A DNA stretch of 64,000 bases from Hydractinia symbiolongicarpus (taxonomy: Eukaryota > Cnidaria > Hydrozoa > Anthoathecata > Hydractiniidae): assembly GCF_029227915.1 (NCBI RefSeq), contig NC_079876.1, positions 26,323,828 through 26,387,827 on the forward strand. Reading direction: 5' to 3'. Shown piece by piece: positions 12,938-25,832 of the stretch. The position numbers were made by a program, and so were the translations under genes. Under the pieces are notes generated by a model. The model was not told the DNA's origin, ran no database searches, and saw only the letters and a program-made list of their open reading frames with translations. Positions within the stretch are counted from its first letter, which is position 1. Each line of letters begins with the position of its first letter.

Positions 12938-15900
12938 TCAAACTTTGCCACTTGAACTGCTTTGTGCTGGCGGCGTTGTAGCAGGGTTGTATAGTACCAA
13001 ATAAGAATAAATTATACTACCAACGATGCTAAAAATAAAAGTAAAAAAAATGTATACATATACAGTAGGAATCCGCTAATGAAAATATAAACAATGTAAA
13101 TGTATTCTTTTTGGATCGGATTGGTAGCTTACAACTTCGTACACAAGAATGACTTTAAGCTCTACGAAACTGCTTTGAATATAGAATATTTGAACAGGTC
13201 ATGTATCAAATTTGAGCATGTTTTGTATCCAATAATTCGCTAACTTAATCTTAGTAATTAAACTTTCGCAAAAAAGCAAGAAAATTTACCCCTATTTACG
13301 TAGGACCGAGTAGGGGGGGGGTCGGTCTTTGTTAGCTTATGATACGTGTTATAATGGCCGAGAAATTTTTAAAATAAGGCAGTACTTCCAAAAGTTAAAG
13401 AGTCAAGCATCCCAACGTTTTTTTAAATATCGTCTATAAACAATCACAAAATATGTTTTGTTTACTTTATTAACTTAACTGAAAAGAAGGATTTTTTAGG
13501 CGTTGATTTGTCTACTGTAAAATTATAAACAACAACAGAACCAAATTATAATTGCGGTCGCTGGACAGCAGGTACACTATCCGTTATATTTTTGAAGTAT
13601 CTATATTAAAATACCCGTATACGTCTTTCCGTCTATCACGCAAAATGGTACCGCAAGTAGCAAGACACATACAATGCGGTATTAAAAAGACGAGCGAAAC
13701 CGTGGATTTTTCCACGGGCCATCGACTATTTATTTAAATTTAGCTGTCGGAAACCATGAAAATGTCTACATGAATTTATTTTTGTCAATTTACCACAAAT
13801 TTGCAAAATTTAACAAACGCAAAAACTCATTCTTTATTCTTAGTAAAATTTCAAAATGAGGAGAATTGAAAATAACACACAAAAATTTCAAGATCAATTC
13901 AGCATTATCGAGGATAGATTTGAGATATTTAAAATCATGGCAAATAATACGACCAATCCAACATGATTTATGTAGAATACATAAATAACTTGAAAAGTAA
14001 AGAGCTTTCCAAATAGAAGCTGCACAACATGACACTATTATCATTTGTCACTTCGGACTTTCTTTTAAAGTAAACTGTTGGATTTCTTTGATGCGTGGTT
14101 TTTCAGTCTTGTTTCTCCGCGGGATTTACTGGAATTGTAAAGGAGTTTTCTCCGACGTTAGGTTTTTATTTTTTCCAGGACTTTAATTTCACGTAACGAG
14201 TTTCACCTCTCTTTGTAGTCATGTTTTATTTTTTATTTTTTTATTTATAATAAAATCTTCTCTCGTTTCTTGTACACCAGCTGTATTTAAAAAGCCGGGG
14301 AAAGTTTCACTATACGTAACATGTGTACAAGGAAATATGTCGTGGTTGAGTCTTTTAACTCAAATAACAATATCCATAAAGAAAAAAAAACGAAGCATAC
14401 CTAATATTTAATCCTAGAAAGTTCGTCCATGTAAAAACATAATCTCCACCAATGACCATACCAAAATATGTTACTAAAACATTCTAAAACGAAAACAAAA
14501 ACCGTGATTGGTTCACTTATACAATTTTAATAATAACAAAAACCGTGATTGGTTCGCCTATACACCGACTTACCTTTAGACATCCAATGATGGTCGTAGT
14601 TAACGCCGAGTTGGCTTGTGTACACAAAAATAATGAATAGTTTAATACGAAGCTGAAACAAAAAGAAAACTTCGTGACTACGAACTCTAGCTAGTAAGTT
14701 AATAATTTGGAAATTTAAAATTCTTAGGACACGATTAGGCAATTTCTTTTAACTAAAACGAAAAACGCAGTGCTTGACCTGCAAACACAGCCTGGCTGAT
14801 AAGATAAGGTAAAGGGAGATATATATTTTGTCCAAGATTGTCTCATGCAATCTAAAGCAAGCATATTATGGGTAGGATAAATGGGTCACTAATTTATTAA
14901 CTCTATTTTCCACAAATAAATTTGAAGTAATTTAAAACGTTTGAAACCATCGAATACATCCAATAATCGTCCATTGGTTTCACCAACGACCCTGAATTGA
15001 CTCCTGGGCAGCAATGGATGACAGATTTGAGTATGTTCAAAATATCCCTTGAAGTTTAAGTTTTTCACTCGGTTAATACGATACGTTATCGATTTTCCTA
15101 ATTACGCACTTGTTAGACAAGGCGGCCCTAGATTAAAAGGTTCATAATTTTAGATTTTAGGGAAAATTTAGGTGATTTTGGGGTCAAATTTTTTAAGAAA
15201 ATACTGAAAGCGTAAAAAAACTCTTCCTAAACTTAAAAGATTTTGGAAACATTTTAAGGCGGAAATAAAGAGTTGCAAAAAAGAATAATCCAGAATCCAG
15301 AGGATACTTATCTGCATTATGTATTAAAAGGAATCCATATTTTAGGTCTAAATTCGAGAATATTTAATTGATTTAAGTTTTGGCCACCTTTGTCAGATCC
15401 CAAAACCATATAATTTGAAACGTCTGTTCACGTTGGCACACATAAGAATTGACACTCTTTTTATAAAGCAAAATTTGAGTAGATTGGAGGAGTTATAATG
15501 AAAATATTCAACCCTTTTTAAAAAGATAACAGTGTTTTGATAAAAACAATGCTTTACAAATATGGCATTTCCATATATTTTGAAAATATTAAATGAAAGT
15601 TGACGAGAAGGAAGTTGCTAAAAATCCTAATTGTAGAGGAGATATGACGAGTTGTGAGGAGGCGTGGCAACCTTGAAAAATGTCTATGTAAAATTTTTAC
15701 TTACCCCATTATACAGGATAGTATAAACTGGACCACAAACTTGACTGAATTCCAACTTTCATATCGGTAAGCCTGGAATGATTTAAAAATAAAACAAATA
15801 TTTAGAAGTTACCATTATGGCTGATGGCTGTTTAAAGAGATAGACCTTTTTAGAACAACATTAGCCAAGTTATCCATTTTAAAAATTGTGTAAGAACACC

Positions 15901-18900
15901 AGCAGTGAAAAGAACAACAACAACAACAACGTCGATTAAAAAAATCAACTACAGCATCAGTTGGGAACAAATTTTTGACTGAAAGGTGCTAAAAATGTGC
16001 TAAGAATATTCTTTAAATTTCACAAGATTTCAGCTTCAAACTTTTCATGTTTTAATGTTATTCTTTATTAGATTATTATATTGACCCAATGGGAACCAAA
16101 CAGCTATGGTTTTGGATCATACAGCTTTAGCAGGGCCATATATCCACAGACAATAACCGTGCATTATTCACTTTACTGCTTGATGGAGCGACGACAGATA
16201 GAAAAACTGTTTTATTCTGTTTGCATTTCATTTTACTCAAAATTTGTTTATTATGCTACTATTATTATTCCGAATATTGATACATTATATTACTATTATT
16301 TCAAATATTTATACAGGATATAGCCACTTCAGTGTTGGAAACACTGTTATCAATGTGGGTCCTGTGTTTAGAATGTATACATTAGGTATACACCGGCATT
16401 ACCTACCCAATTTCCCTCACATGGCATGGGTTGACCCGTAGCTCTTGTAAAGGCACTTGCTAAATATGCCTGCACAATACAGTGATGCAAAAGGTGTTAC
16501 AGAAAGAGAAGATGGAGAGTGAAGATATCAGAATTAGGAAGCAAATCCAATCATATGGATGATTACATAGAGTGAAAAGTAAATTTTGAGTTATGTTTAC
16601 CTTTTCCATATCGCCAGTGTATGTAGCGAGTATCACAGATGGAGCCAACATAAAGAGACTGTTGTAAAACATTAGGCCATATTTACCAAGATCTTTAGAG
16701 TCTAGTTTCTTCTTCATGTACACACCTACACGAAAATTTGAAAAATAAATTGGTTAAGCAAAAAAAATCTTTTGTTTTCGCTAACAGGTACCTAGCATTA
16801 AGTTATTTCAATGCGATTGTAAATCTGCCTTTCATTACGAATACTCAACAGTACCCTCCTTCAGCCCACTGCAGGGGGAGGCTGCATCCCCCAACCCATA
16901 TATGCCCTTATGTGGATACCAAATTTTTAAAGGGTCAAGGGAGAAAAATGTAAACCAATGCTAATTTATCACTTCGCACCGAGTAAAAAAATTGTCTGAT
17001 AAGAAAAGAACAGCCTGTATGCATCATAAAAAATTTGCTTTTGCCTTTGCTTCTAATCATTCTAATTGAATCGCATAAATGGAAGCCATTTGGATGCATC
17101 GTTAACATATAGTCTGAAGCAGCTTGAGTGTTGTGACTGTGACTAAATTTTATAAGTGCAACTTTTTCACTTAAATAACTTGGGGCTGTTTTATGGATGG
17201 ATTTAAACATAGTAATGCCATGATTAAAATTTAGTAAATTCTTCAATTCAATATTTGGTTTATTTATAAATGTGCTTATATTCTTGTACAACTTATCTGC
17301 TTTATTCAATACAGACTTGTTAGCATTGCATCATGCAGAAGAACAGTAGTATAAATAAGGCATAAACAGAGCATTAACTAATAAATTTTTGGTGTCAGAT
17401 GTCAAGTTGGAACTGATGTATCTTATTTGACTAAGTTTGTGATAAGATTTACCAACAAGACTTTTTATCTGATTTTTCCAGCTCAAATTTTTATCAAAAA
17501 TCACACCAAGATACTTCACTTTGCTTTTAGATACCAAAGGAATGCCATCAAAACGAATAGCTACATCATTGCAAGACTTTAATCTAGACTTATTACCAAA
17601 AAACATAACTTCTGTCTTACTAGTATTTTAGTGAGCTTTTTTAACTTAAGCCAGTTACTTATATCTTTCAAATCCTGCTCTAATGACTATTTCAGTTCTT
17701 GGGTCGAGTCACAACTGCAAATGATTATTGTGTTATCGGCATAACGATGGAAAAAAGAAAGTTGTATGGCCCATTTCAGGTCATTAATGTACACAAGAAA
17801 AAGTAAAGGGCCAAGGACAGATCCTTGAGGGACACCATGTGATCCCTCACCAATGACGTCTGATGTGCAGTTGTTTACTAACCTGTCTTCTATCCGAAAG
17901 ATAGGATTCTAGCCAGAAGAATGCAGCATTCCGAAAACCATAGCAAAATAATTTCTTAAGTAGGATCTTATGATCGACAGTATCAAACGCTTTTTTTAAA
18001 TCGATTAGTACCGCCGCAACATATTTATTTTCCCCCATTTCCTCTAAGATAAAATCTGAAACTTGTGTCACAGCAGTGAATGTTGAGTACAATTTATGAA
18101 AACCAGATTGTTCTGGGTTCAAAATATTGTTATCTGTTAAGAAAGAAGTCATTTGGTAGTGGATCACCTTTTCAAAAACTTTCATTGCAACTGGAAGAAT
18201 AGAAATAGGTCTATAATTATGTCAGTGGGATTACTAGACTTAAAAATTGGTGACACTCTTTTACTTTTCCAACAAATAGGAACATACCCACTCTTCATAG
18301 AATCATTAAAAAGTATGGTGAGCACCGAACTGAAGACCGGAAGTCCAGCTTTTAGAATTTTTACACCAATCATATCTGTGCCAGTGGCTTTATCATATTT
18401 TAATGAAGAAATTAATTTACTGGCAGTGGATTGGGATATCTTTCCAAAGTTTAAATCATGTTTATTTACATCAACTTTGATGTCACAAAGTCTCTGTTGA
18501 AAAGTTTTCAGCTAATGTAGCCCCAATAGTTGCAAAAAATTGTTAAAGTTATTTGCAATCAACTTAGGATCAGAAATGTTCACACCAGCATTTGATATTA
18601 TTTCTGGAGATTTTTTATTTTGCTTGCCTGGTACTAGCTCTTTTAGTGTTTTCCTCAACTTTTTAGGATCTGACTGGGATTCGTTTAGTTTACTAATGTA
18701 GTGACTGCTTTTAAGAAGTGGAATAAAATGAGAGATGGAATAAAATGAGAGCTGGAATAAAACCAGAACTGGAATAAAATGAGAAATGGAATAAAATGAG
18801 AATTGGAATAAAACCAGAACCGCATTAAAATGAGAACTGGAATAAACCAGAACTGGAATAAAATGAGAGATGGAATAAAATGAGAACTGGAATAAAATGA

Positions 18901-21900
18901 GAACTGGAATAAAACGAGAACCGCATTAAAATGAGAACTGGAATAAAATGAGAACTGGAATAAAATGAGAACTTCAATAAAATGAGAACTGGAATAAAAT
19001 GAGAGCTGGAAAAAATGAGAGCTGGAATAAAATGAGAACTGGAATAGAATGAGAACTGGAATAAAATGAGAAATGGAATAAAATGAGAAATGGAATAAAA
19101 TGAGAGATGGAATAAAATGAGAACTGGAATAAAATGAGAACTGGAATAAAATGAGAACTGGAATAAAATGAGAACTGGAATAAAATGAGAACTGGAATAA
19201 AATGAGAACTGGAATAAAATGAGAGCTGGAATAGAATGAGAACTGGAATAAAATGAGAACTGGAATAGAATGAGAACTGGAATAAAATGAGAACTGGAAT
19301 AAAATGAGAACTGGAATAAAACGAGAGATGGAATAAAATGAGAAATGGAATAAAATGAGAGATGGAATAAAATAAGAACTGGAATAAAATGAGAACTGGA
19401 ATAAAATGAGAACTGGAATAAAATGAGAACTGGAATAAAATGAGAACTGGAATAAAATGAGAACTGGAATAAAATGAGAGCTGGAATAGAATGAGAACTG
19501 GAATAAAATGAGAACTGGAATAGAATGAGAACTGGAATAAAATGAGAACTGGAATAAAATGAGAACTGGAATAAAACGAGAACCGCATTAAAATGAGAAC
19601 TGGAATAAAATGAGAACTGGAATAAAATGAGAACTGGAATAAAATGAGAACCGCATTAAAATGAGAACTGGAATAAAATGAGAACTGGAATAAAACGAGA
19701 ACTGGAATAAAATGAGAACTGGAATAAAATGAGAACTGGAATAAAATGAGAACTGGAATAAAATGAGAACTGGAATGAAATGAGAACTGGAATAAAATGA
19801 GAACTGGAATAAAATGAGAACTGGAATAAAATGAGAACTGGAATAAAATGAGAGATGGAATAAAATGAGAGATGGAATAAAATGAGAACTGGAATAAAAT
19901 GAGAACTGGAATAAAATGAGAACTGGAATAAAACGAGAACTGGAATAAAATGAGAGATGGAATAAAATGAGAGATGGAATAAAATGAGAACTGGAATAAA
20001 ATGAGAACTGGAATAAAATGAGAACTGGAATAAAATGAGAACTGGAATAAAATGAGAACTGGAATAAAATGAGAACTGGAATAAAATGAGAGATGGAATA
20101 AAATGAGAACTGGAATAAAATGAGAACTGGAATAAAATGAGAACTGGAATAAAATGAGAACTGGAATAAAATGAGAACTGGAATAGAATGAGGGTTGAGA
20201 ATGGCCAACAATATTATTTCAAAAACTCCACAACATCGACAATGGTTTTTTTTGCCGACATAATTCTGCTTATTTTTAACATTTGTTGATCTTAATAATT
20301 CTAGAAACATTAGAACATTTTCCAACAAAATAAAGGATGGCGACAAGGATACAAACTTGATGACCACTAAATCACATTTCACTTTTCAGTTGTTTATCAA
20401 ATGCTTTTTTAACAAGTCACTTATCAAAATTTTTGCTTTTCAGAAAAATTCCAGAACACGCCTTAAAAGCGCTATTCAAGTACATTTCCAGTAACGACTT
20501 AAGAAATCTATAGAATTCCGGAAGTATTGACCAACTTAAAAGAGGTAAAAAAAGGGACCTACCATTCGCTGCAGTGGTGAGATTGTTGATCATAATCATT
20601 AAATAACCAGTAGCGTCAAAAGCCAAATCAGTGCTGATAAGTAAACAATAGTTAGAAGTCTAGCTGTACTTAACAAAGATTCGCAGGTATCAAAAGTTGT
20701 AGATAAGGAGTAGTAACATATCTTAAGATAACTAAGCAAAAAATATAAATCTGCGTACGTTAACAAATGTTTTTTAGAACAAATAGCAAAGTTAAGAAAA
20801 TTTAAAGAGTTGGGCAAAAAACATTGCTATGAGGCTGCTTTTTTTCTTTCTACTACACTTGGGAAGCTTTGATAAATATTTAGAAGATCAAACAAATTAC
20901 CTCGCAGCAACAATTGCACCAAGCAACATTAAATATACAGAAAGCTGTATTGCACAATTTGGTTGCTTCCTAAATGTAAAAAAAAAAATTGATCCCAACA
21001 GATATTTTATTTTTAACCATCTTGTTCCTAAAGAATTCTATGCTTTTTATATTGCTTCTGATTGCAATTGCTTTCTAGACACTTCAAAGTTATTAGGAAT
21101 AGTCATAGAACTAGAGAAGGAGATAACTTTCTATTGAGCTACTGATGCCACGATGGGTGAGCAAACAGGTGCTACATATAAAACACAAACAAACACAGCT
21201 TTTAATTTGCCCAAAGGAATTTATTTTGACTTTTTAATTGCTGCAAGGTATCGTCAAATGTTGCGCAAAGTTCCTTGTTCAGAGTAAAAAAGATTGCGAA
21301 CACCTAAATATGAGTGTGCTAAGAAAATACTAAGACATTGGTCTTAAGACAAGGTAGCCTTCAAAATCACCAATTGTGATCATAATTATGGGTGTGGTTT
21401 AATTTTGCAACAGCAATAAATTACCGCACTGTTCATGTCATTTTTGGACGTTTCAGAGGTGTTACAAATTTTCTGTAAAGTCTTAAAATTCACCTGTAAT
21501 GTATAATATAATATATATTATTTATATTTAAAATTAGGATGAAGTTATAAAGTAATGTTCATAGTGATCTTCATTTTTGATTCTTTAGCTATCCCTAATT
21601 TTAAAATGAAATATTAACTGACAATAATCCTCTTTTTTGCCATGGAAAAATTTGTTTATAATAAAAGATACAAAATAATCTTCATTAAATAAAAGAATTC
21701 AAGTGCACTGTTAAATAAATATTAATTTATCCACAGGCAGAAAAAAGGCGTATTAATTTATATATACTTTTCTAATGATGCAGTTAACGCGCAAGCTAAC
21801 CATCAATTGATTTTTCCCCCAAAAGTTTTTTAATGGTTAACAATTATGTTTTCATTAGATTATTAGTTGCTTTTCTATGCTAGAAAAAGAACATTTGGCG

Positions 21901-24900
21901 TGTACACATCTAATAGAATTCCCTCAAAATTGCCAATTCCTTACTTGTGTCAGCAAATTATTGCTGACTGATTGCAATGGACTCTGTCATCAGCGATATT
22001 ATTGCTGACATAATTTTTGGCTAATTTCCTGAGTTTTAACAGTTGGTCTGATTTTAATAAAAGTAAGGCTTCAATTAAATCTCAAACATATTACCATTTT
22101 TTCACCCTCTCTTTAAGCTTTATCCAGTGAGAGTAATTTCTTAAAAAATTTCACTCAAATAGGGGAAGTACATAAGTTGGTTTATATGTGTTTTGGTCTG
22201 CAAAATACCACAAATAAACCTAATTAGCTGGAAACTCATCCTGATATAATACCTAGAAATGCATGAGTGTGAAAATATAAAATTTTATCTAGTTAGGCGT
22301 GGTGCCTATTTGCCTTGCCTAATACCTAGTGAATTGTGCATCAATGAATTTATTTGCCAATGTAGTCTTGAAATAGCTAGCTAGCTCTTTCAGAAACTCC
22401 CCCAAAGGTTTTTTAAGCATTTACTAGCTATTTGGTACACTTGCTGATCAGAGAATTAAATTCTCTGATCGCTTTAACTATTTTAGCCACCTTACAGCTT
22501 GTGTAAGGCATTTAGTTAATCATACTTTTGACAATTTAACTCTAATACCTACTTGAGAAGTAAAGTAAGACATCAGGCTTAAAGGAATTCCAGATTCAAT
22601 TAAAGTTACTAATTCGCATGCAAAAAGGGTGGATGTTTTGTAAGTATGTTTTCCAATGCTTTAACCCAAGTGTTTACATTTCATGTGCATAAAGCAGGAG
22701 TGTTTGATGTCACTTAATGAGCTACCCACACTGCTTTGTTTGTGTGAAAACCATTCTGCACATTTTTGAAATCGCTCTAACGATACGGAACTATTACATA
22801 CAAAACCATTGTTTAGTTGTGAATGTAGTATTTTTACTTCAGATAATTCTCTCCACCTTTATATCTTGATTTATTGTCTTTAAAGTTACAAAATAATGTT
22901 AAGAAAAAGCAGTAAAACAAATACTGCCACAACAAAGCACTGAAATAAAGGTTACCTTAAAACTATATATTCACCAATCATTGTAAATAAAATTGAAAAT
23001 CTTCGTAGCACTGTAAACATGGGTAAACTAAAATGAGAAAACATTGTTATTATAAAGTTATAAAGATATTTAAAATTCTTAAAGGAAAAAAACAAAGGCT
23101 AAAATGTATTTTGCTGTATTTTTCAGAATTTGTTTGAACCGGGGATTACAGGACAAGTACACTTTTATATCTTCTTTACATGAAAGTAAAAACAGTTCTT
23201 AGACTTTTGACCAGGGAAATATTTTTGCTTTGCTCAAAAGGGTTTTTATATTTTTAGTTTCTCGTCTCGTGAAAATCAAAAAAAATGTTTTACAGCTAAA
23301 AATGTACCTTGATCTTTATATTGTTCAAGTTTTATGGTGTTTCTTGTAAGTAAAACCTGCTTCAGCAACCCAAATATTATGTAATTCAAGTTATCATTTT
23401 GATATCAAAATCTTTGAAGAAGAACGAGTTTAGCTACCAAATTGACAAAATTACCTCCACAACAGATATATCAATTTTATAAGAAGGTTGCAGTTTGTGT
23501 ATTCCTATTTTTGCCACATCTTCATAGAAAATACCTACAATTGCTAGACAAGCTGTTGAAGCCTTTCTAGTTTCTTTCAGGTTTCCTTCACAAAAGATTG
23601 TCTTAGTTGCCTGCCTGTTTTATTAATACGCATGCATTTGTGTTAAAAATAGCTGACAGACAACATACAAAGAATAAGGACTGTGTTGTGGAGACATCAT
23701 TTTACTTCTTGTTTTCCTGACTTACACTGCGACTGGTACATGTTTTTTTAAAGGCATCCATAGCCTTAGATTTGGTCATTTTTCAAGCATATGCAAGAAT
23801 TATGTAAAGCCTAAAAAAATGTTGTGAAGTTATCTTTTTTGTTTCTTTTTTCTTTTTATTATGTCTGAATTAAGCAGTATGTAGTGAGATTTAAGTTGTA
23901 ATTACTGATGTTTAAAATTCAAATGCAATATTTTTCTTTCAAATGAGCATGTTTTGAGCCTGATTATGTGTTTTGCATTCGCATATTACAATAAATCATT
24001 TTGCTATTAAGCATAAACTAAGCATATTTTGAGCCTGTAAAAGTACTTTGCATCCTTATGTCTCAATTGCTTTTAAAAAAACTTGTATATAACTTCTAGT
24101 TGAAATTAAAGGCTGATGGCTAACAATAGCAGAATAGTAGATTGACCTGTAGAAAAATCCACTTAATTCAGAATGATTACCTAAATAAAACTTTGATCAA
24201 CAAATCTCCTCCTTAAGCAAAGAAAATTTTGTTATGCCACTAATTTTACAGCTTGAAATGCTATAATGTATAATAATCATGTGATTTGATGAGCGGTTAA
24301 GAAGATATCAAATTTTAACAACTTCAACAATGTACATATAAAAAAAAGCCATCAGGATAAGAATATCTATAACATTTAAAGCTTATAAAATGTATGATTA
24401 ACTTACTTTAATGTTTTTGTACTTCCTAACCCGAACACCAAGTTGAAAAAGAAGAACAAAGGGAGTGGAAATACCTAAAAAGCAAAATTAGGGTTTGGAA
24501 AAATTGATAACTTACCAATGTCTCTGTGCCTATATCCCTTAACAGGGAGTTGAGCCTTTATTGGTACAGTTAAAGAAAAAACACAATAGAATCCTTGAGA
24601 TATTGTAAGCAATGTTAAAATTCTGCAAACCTTCTTCACTGTGTCTTTTCCAAATGCAGGAAATGTTATGATACCAAGAGATCGTGCTAATAACAAAACA
24701 ACCACTGACGTACACATCTAAATATCAAAGCACTGTTTCTCATTGTGTTGCATTGTAACAGTTTCTTTCTTTCTTTAATAATTATGTTTTAACTATACCA
24801 AACCTGACAAAAATGAATATAATAAGAACAACAACTAACCTGTCCAAGTCCCAATGCTTGAAATGAAGGGAATCTAAGAACAATCACAGAAAAACCCTTG

Positions 24901-25832
24901 GGTGAATTTCGCAGCACAAATTAGGAATTTGTCCCAGGATAAAATCCATGGGCGAATTTTGTTTAGAAAAAAATTAGTGATAGGATTGGCTGGGATTTTA
25001 AAAAAGTTCGTAAAAGATAACGGATTTGCTTTTTTGTTGAAAAATTCTAATAACCTGCAACACGACTTTGCTGTATGGAATACAGGTATGGTCAAAGAGA
25101 TTCATCTATGCAGATTTGGTAAGACTTTGTGTTGTTGAATTGTGTATTTTAAATTCACTTACTATCTCAAAAATGAAAAAACATAAACGTTATTTTTATT
25201 TTGTTCATGAACAAAATGCACTGAACAAAGCAGGCCTATCAATAAGGGGAGAGCAATGGCTCTTGCTCAAGCAAAGGCTCGCCCAATTCTGAGAAATAAG
25301 AACCCATTAATTGCTCCCTCAGTTCCAAAAACAGTTTTTCTGGCTGAGCAATATCAATTCATCTCGCATGGAAATCAATGTTCACTTTCTTATTATTTAC
25401 AATAAAAAAGAACCAAAATATATATAAAAAAGATAAAATAAAATAGATAAAAAGACTTTCTGATAAAATATGCATTTATAAACTTATTCTATTTATTCAG
25501 ATTTTTAAATTATTGTAACCTTGGGGGAGCGATTTATTGCTCAGGTCTTTTTTTCTTATTGATAGGCCTGCATAGAACTCTTAAAACTATCCATCACAAA
25601 ATTAAGATGTGGAAGTCTTGCAAAATCAAGTGATGAAAGTTTTAAACCCAAAAATTTTTAACGTTAAACTCACTTGTATGTAGTAAGAATATTTTTGTTC
25701 ACCATTACAATAAGCATTGAACTTGACGCATAGAAAAGCGCTGTGGTTACCTTCCGGAACGTGCTTGCTGTTTCCTGCATGATTGGTGATGCTTGTACAG
25801 TTTCGATACGTTCTTGGTTATTCTTTTGTTTG
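12938..25832 (-). CDS. Nucleotide-sugar transporter of the SLC35D family, 12 exons
   Basis: Exons in transcription order: 25674-25832, 24840-24873, 24631-24717, 24407-24474, 22956-23027, 20901-20969, 20563-20633, 16601-16725, 15705-15772, 14574-14652, 14401-14483 and 12938-13028. All junctions are GT-AG and in frame. From the Met at 25780 the product is 317 residues, typical for the family; the frame is open upstream in exon 1, so a further 5' exon is possible. The hydrophobic multi-pass protein follows SLC35D1/D2 throughout: [80 protein letters not shown] and [17 protein letters not shown]. The family antiports UDP-sugars (UDP-glucuronate, UDP-N-acetylhexosamines) into ER/Golgi in exchange for nucleotide monophosphates; substrate cannot be set from sequence. 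Introns contain a LINE fragment, a minisatellite and a SINE. AATAAA (12931-12936) begins one base after the stop. Confidence 0.93.
13598..13745. repeat. Interspersed repeat, third copy (SLC35D-type gene, intron 11)
   Basis: AATACCCGTATACGTCTTTC followed by ATGGTACCGCAAGTAGC resembles the copies at 7186 and 11722. It lies in the last intron of the SLC35D-type gene. Confidence 0.4.
16255..16485. repeat. SINE body copy in intron 8 of the SLC35D-type gene
   Basis: From the ATT-rich start through ATACAGGATATAGCCACTTC to the GGGTTGACCCGTAGCT block, it matches the copies at 43332-43557 and 43672-43946. The tRNA-like head seen in the 43672 copy is absent here. Confidence 0.7.
16935..18720 (-). mobile_element. 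Broken LINE reverse transcriptase, jockey/CR1-like
   Basis: Minus-strand frames interrupted by stops and shifts give, in order: [18 protein letters not shown]-type linker (18480-18720), [20 protein letters not shown] and [15 protein letters not shown] (RT fingers), [15 protein letters not shown] and [18 protein letters not shown] (RT palm with the FDTVDH motif), then [19 protein letters not shown] and the C-terminal region. The catalytic YADD block lies in a disrupted stretch near 17640-17800. It sits in intron 7 of the SLC35D-type gene, in the same orientation. Loss of a continuous frame makes it a dead copy. Its upstream part is replaced by, or runs into, the minisatellite. Confidence 0.85.
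18720..20190. repeat. 1.47-kb minisatellite with a 17-base unit
   Basis: About 86 head-to-tail copies of a 17-base unit, GAGAACTGGAATAAAAT, with variants such as GAGAGATGG, GAGAAATGG, GAACCGCATTAAAAT and GGAATAGAAT. Because 17 is not a multiple of three, the translated period is 51 bases (17 residues), and the minus strand stays open for hundreds of codons as a Phe/Ser/Ile/Leu-rich repeat. I treat those frames as noncoding. The array lies in intron 7 of the SLC35D-type gene, directly beside the LINE fragment. Confidence 0.95.
23455..23779 (-). other. Two exon-like ORFs inside intron 4 of the SLC35D-type gene
   Basis: 23455-23601 is exactly 49 codons between an AAG acceptor and a GTAATT donor, reading [15 protein letters not shown]...[20 protein letters not shown] and ending [10 protein letters not shown]. 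23726-23779 is an 18-codon ATG-led frame ([12 protein letters not shown]...) ending at GTAAGT. Both are phase 0 and join in frame with each other. Their phase does not fit the host gene, where intron 4 has phase 2 and inclusion would bring a stop. They could be a fragment of a nested or relocated gene, a poison exon, or chance. I do not recognise the protein. Confidence 0.35.
24840..24873 (-). other. 34-base microexon of the SLC35D-type gene
   Basis: It is bounded by TTCTTAG and GTTAGT. It completes a Lys codon and encodes [11 protein letters not shown], matching the FPSSLCVGLGQ-type segment after the first transmembrane helix of SLC35D proteins. Without it the flanking exons do not join in frame. 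Confidence 0.85.

Noticed and set aside
18974-20382. Two long minus-strand frames with 17-residue Phe/Ser/Ile/Leu repeats
   Set aside because: They are generated by the 17-base minisatellite; copy variants change residues at random and there is no plausible start or splice context.
24874-25138. Open frames on both strands beside the 34-base microexon
   Set aside because: They lie in intron 1 of the SLC35D-type gene, and neither strand resembles any part of the transporter or another family I know.
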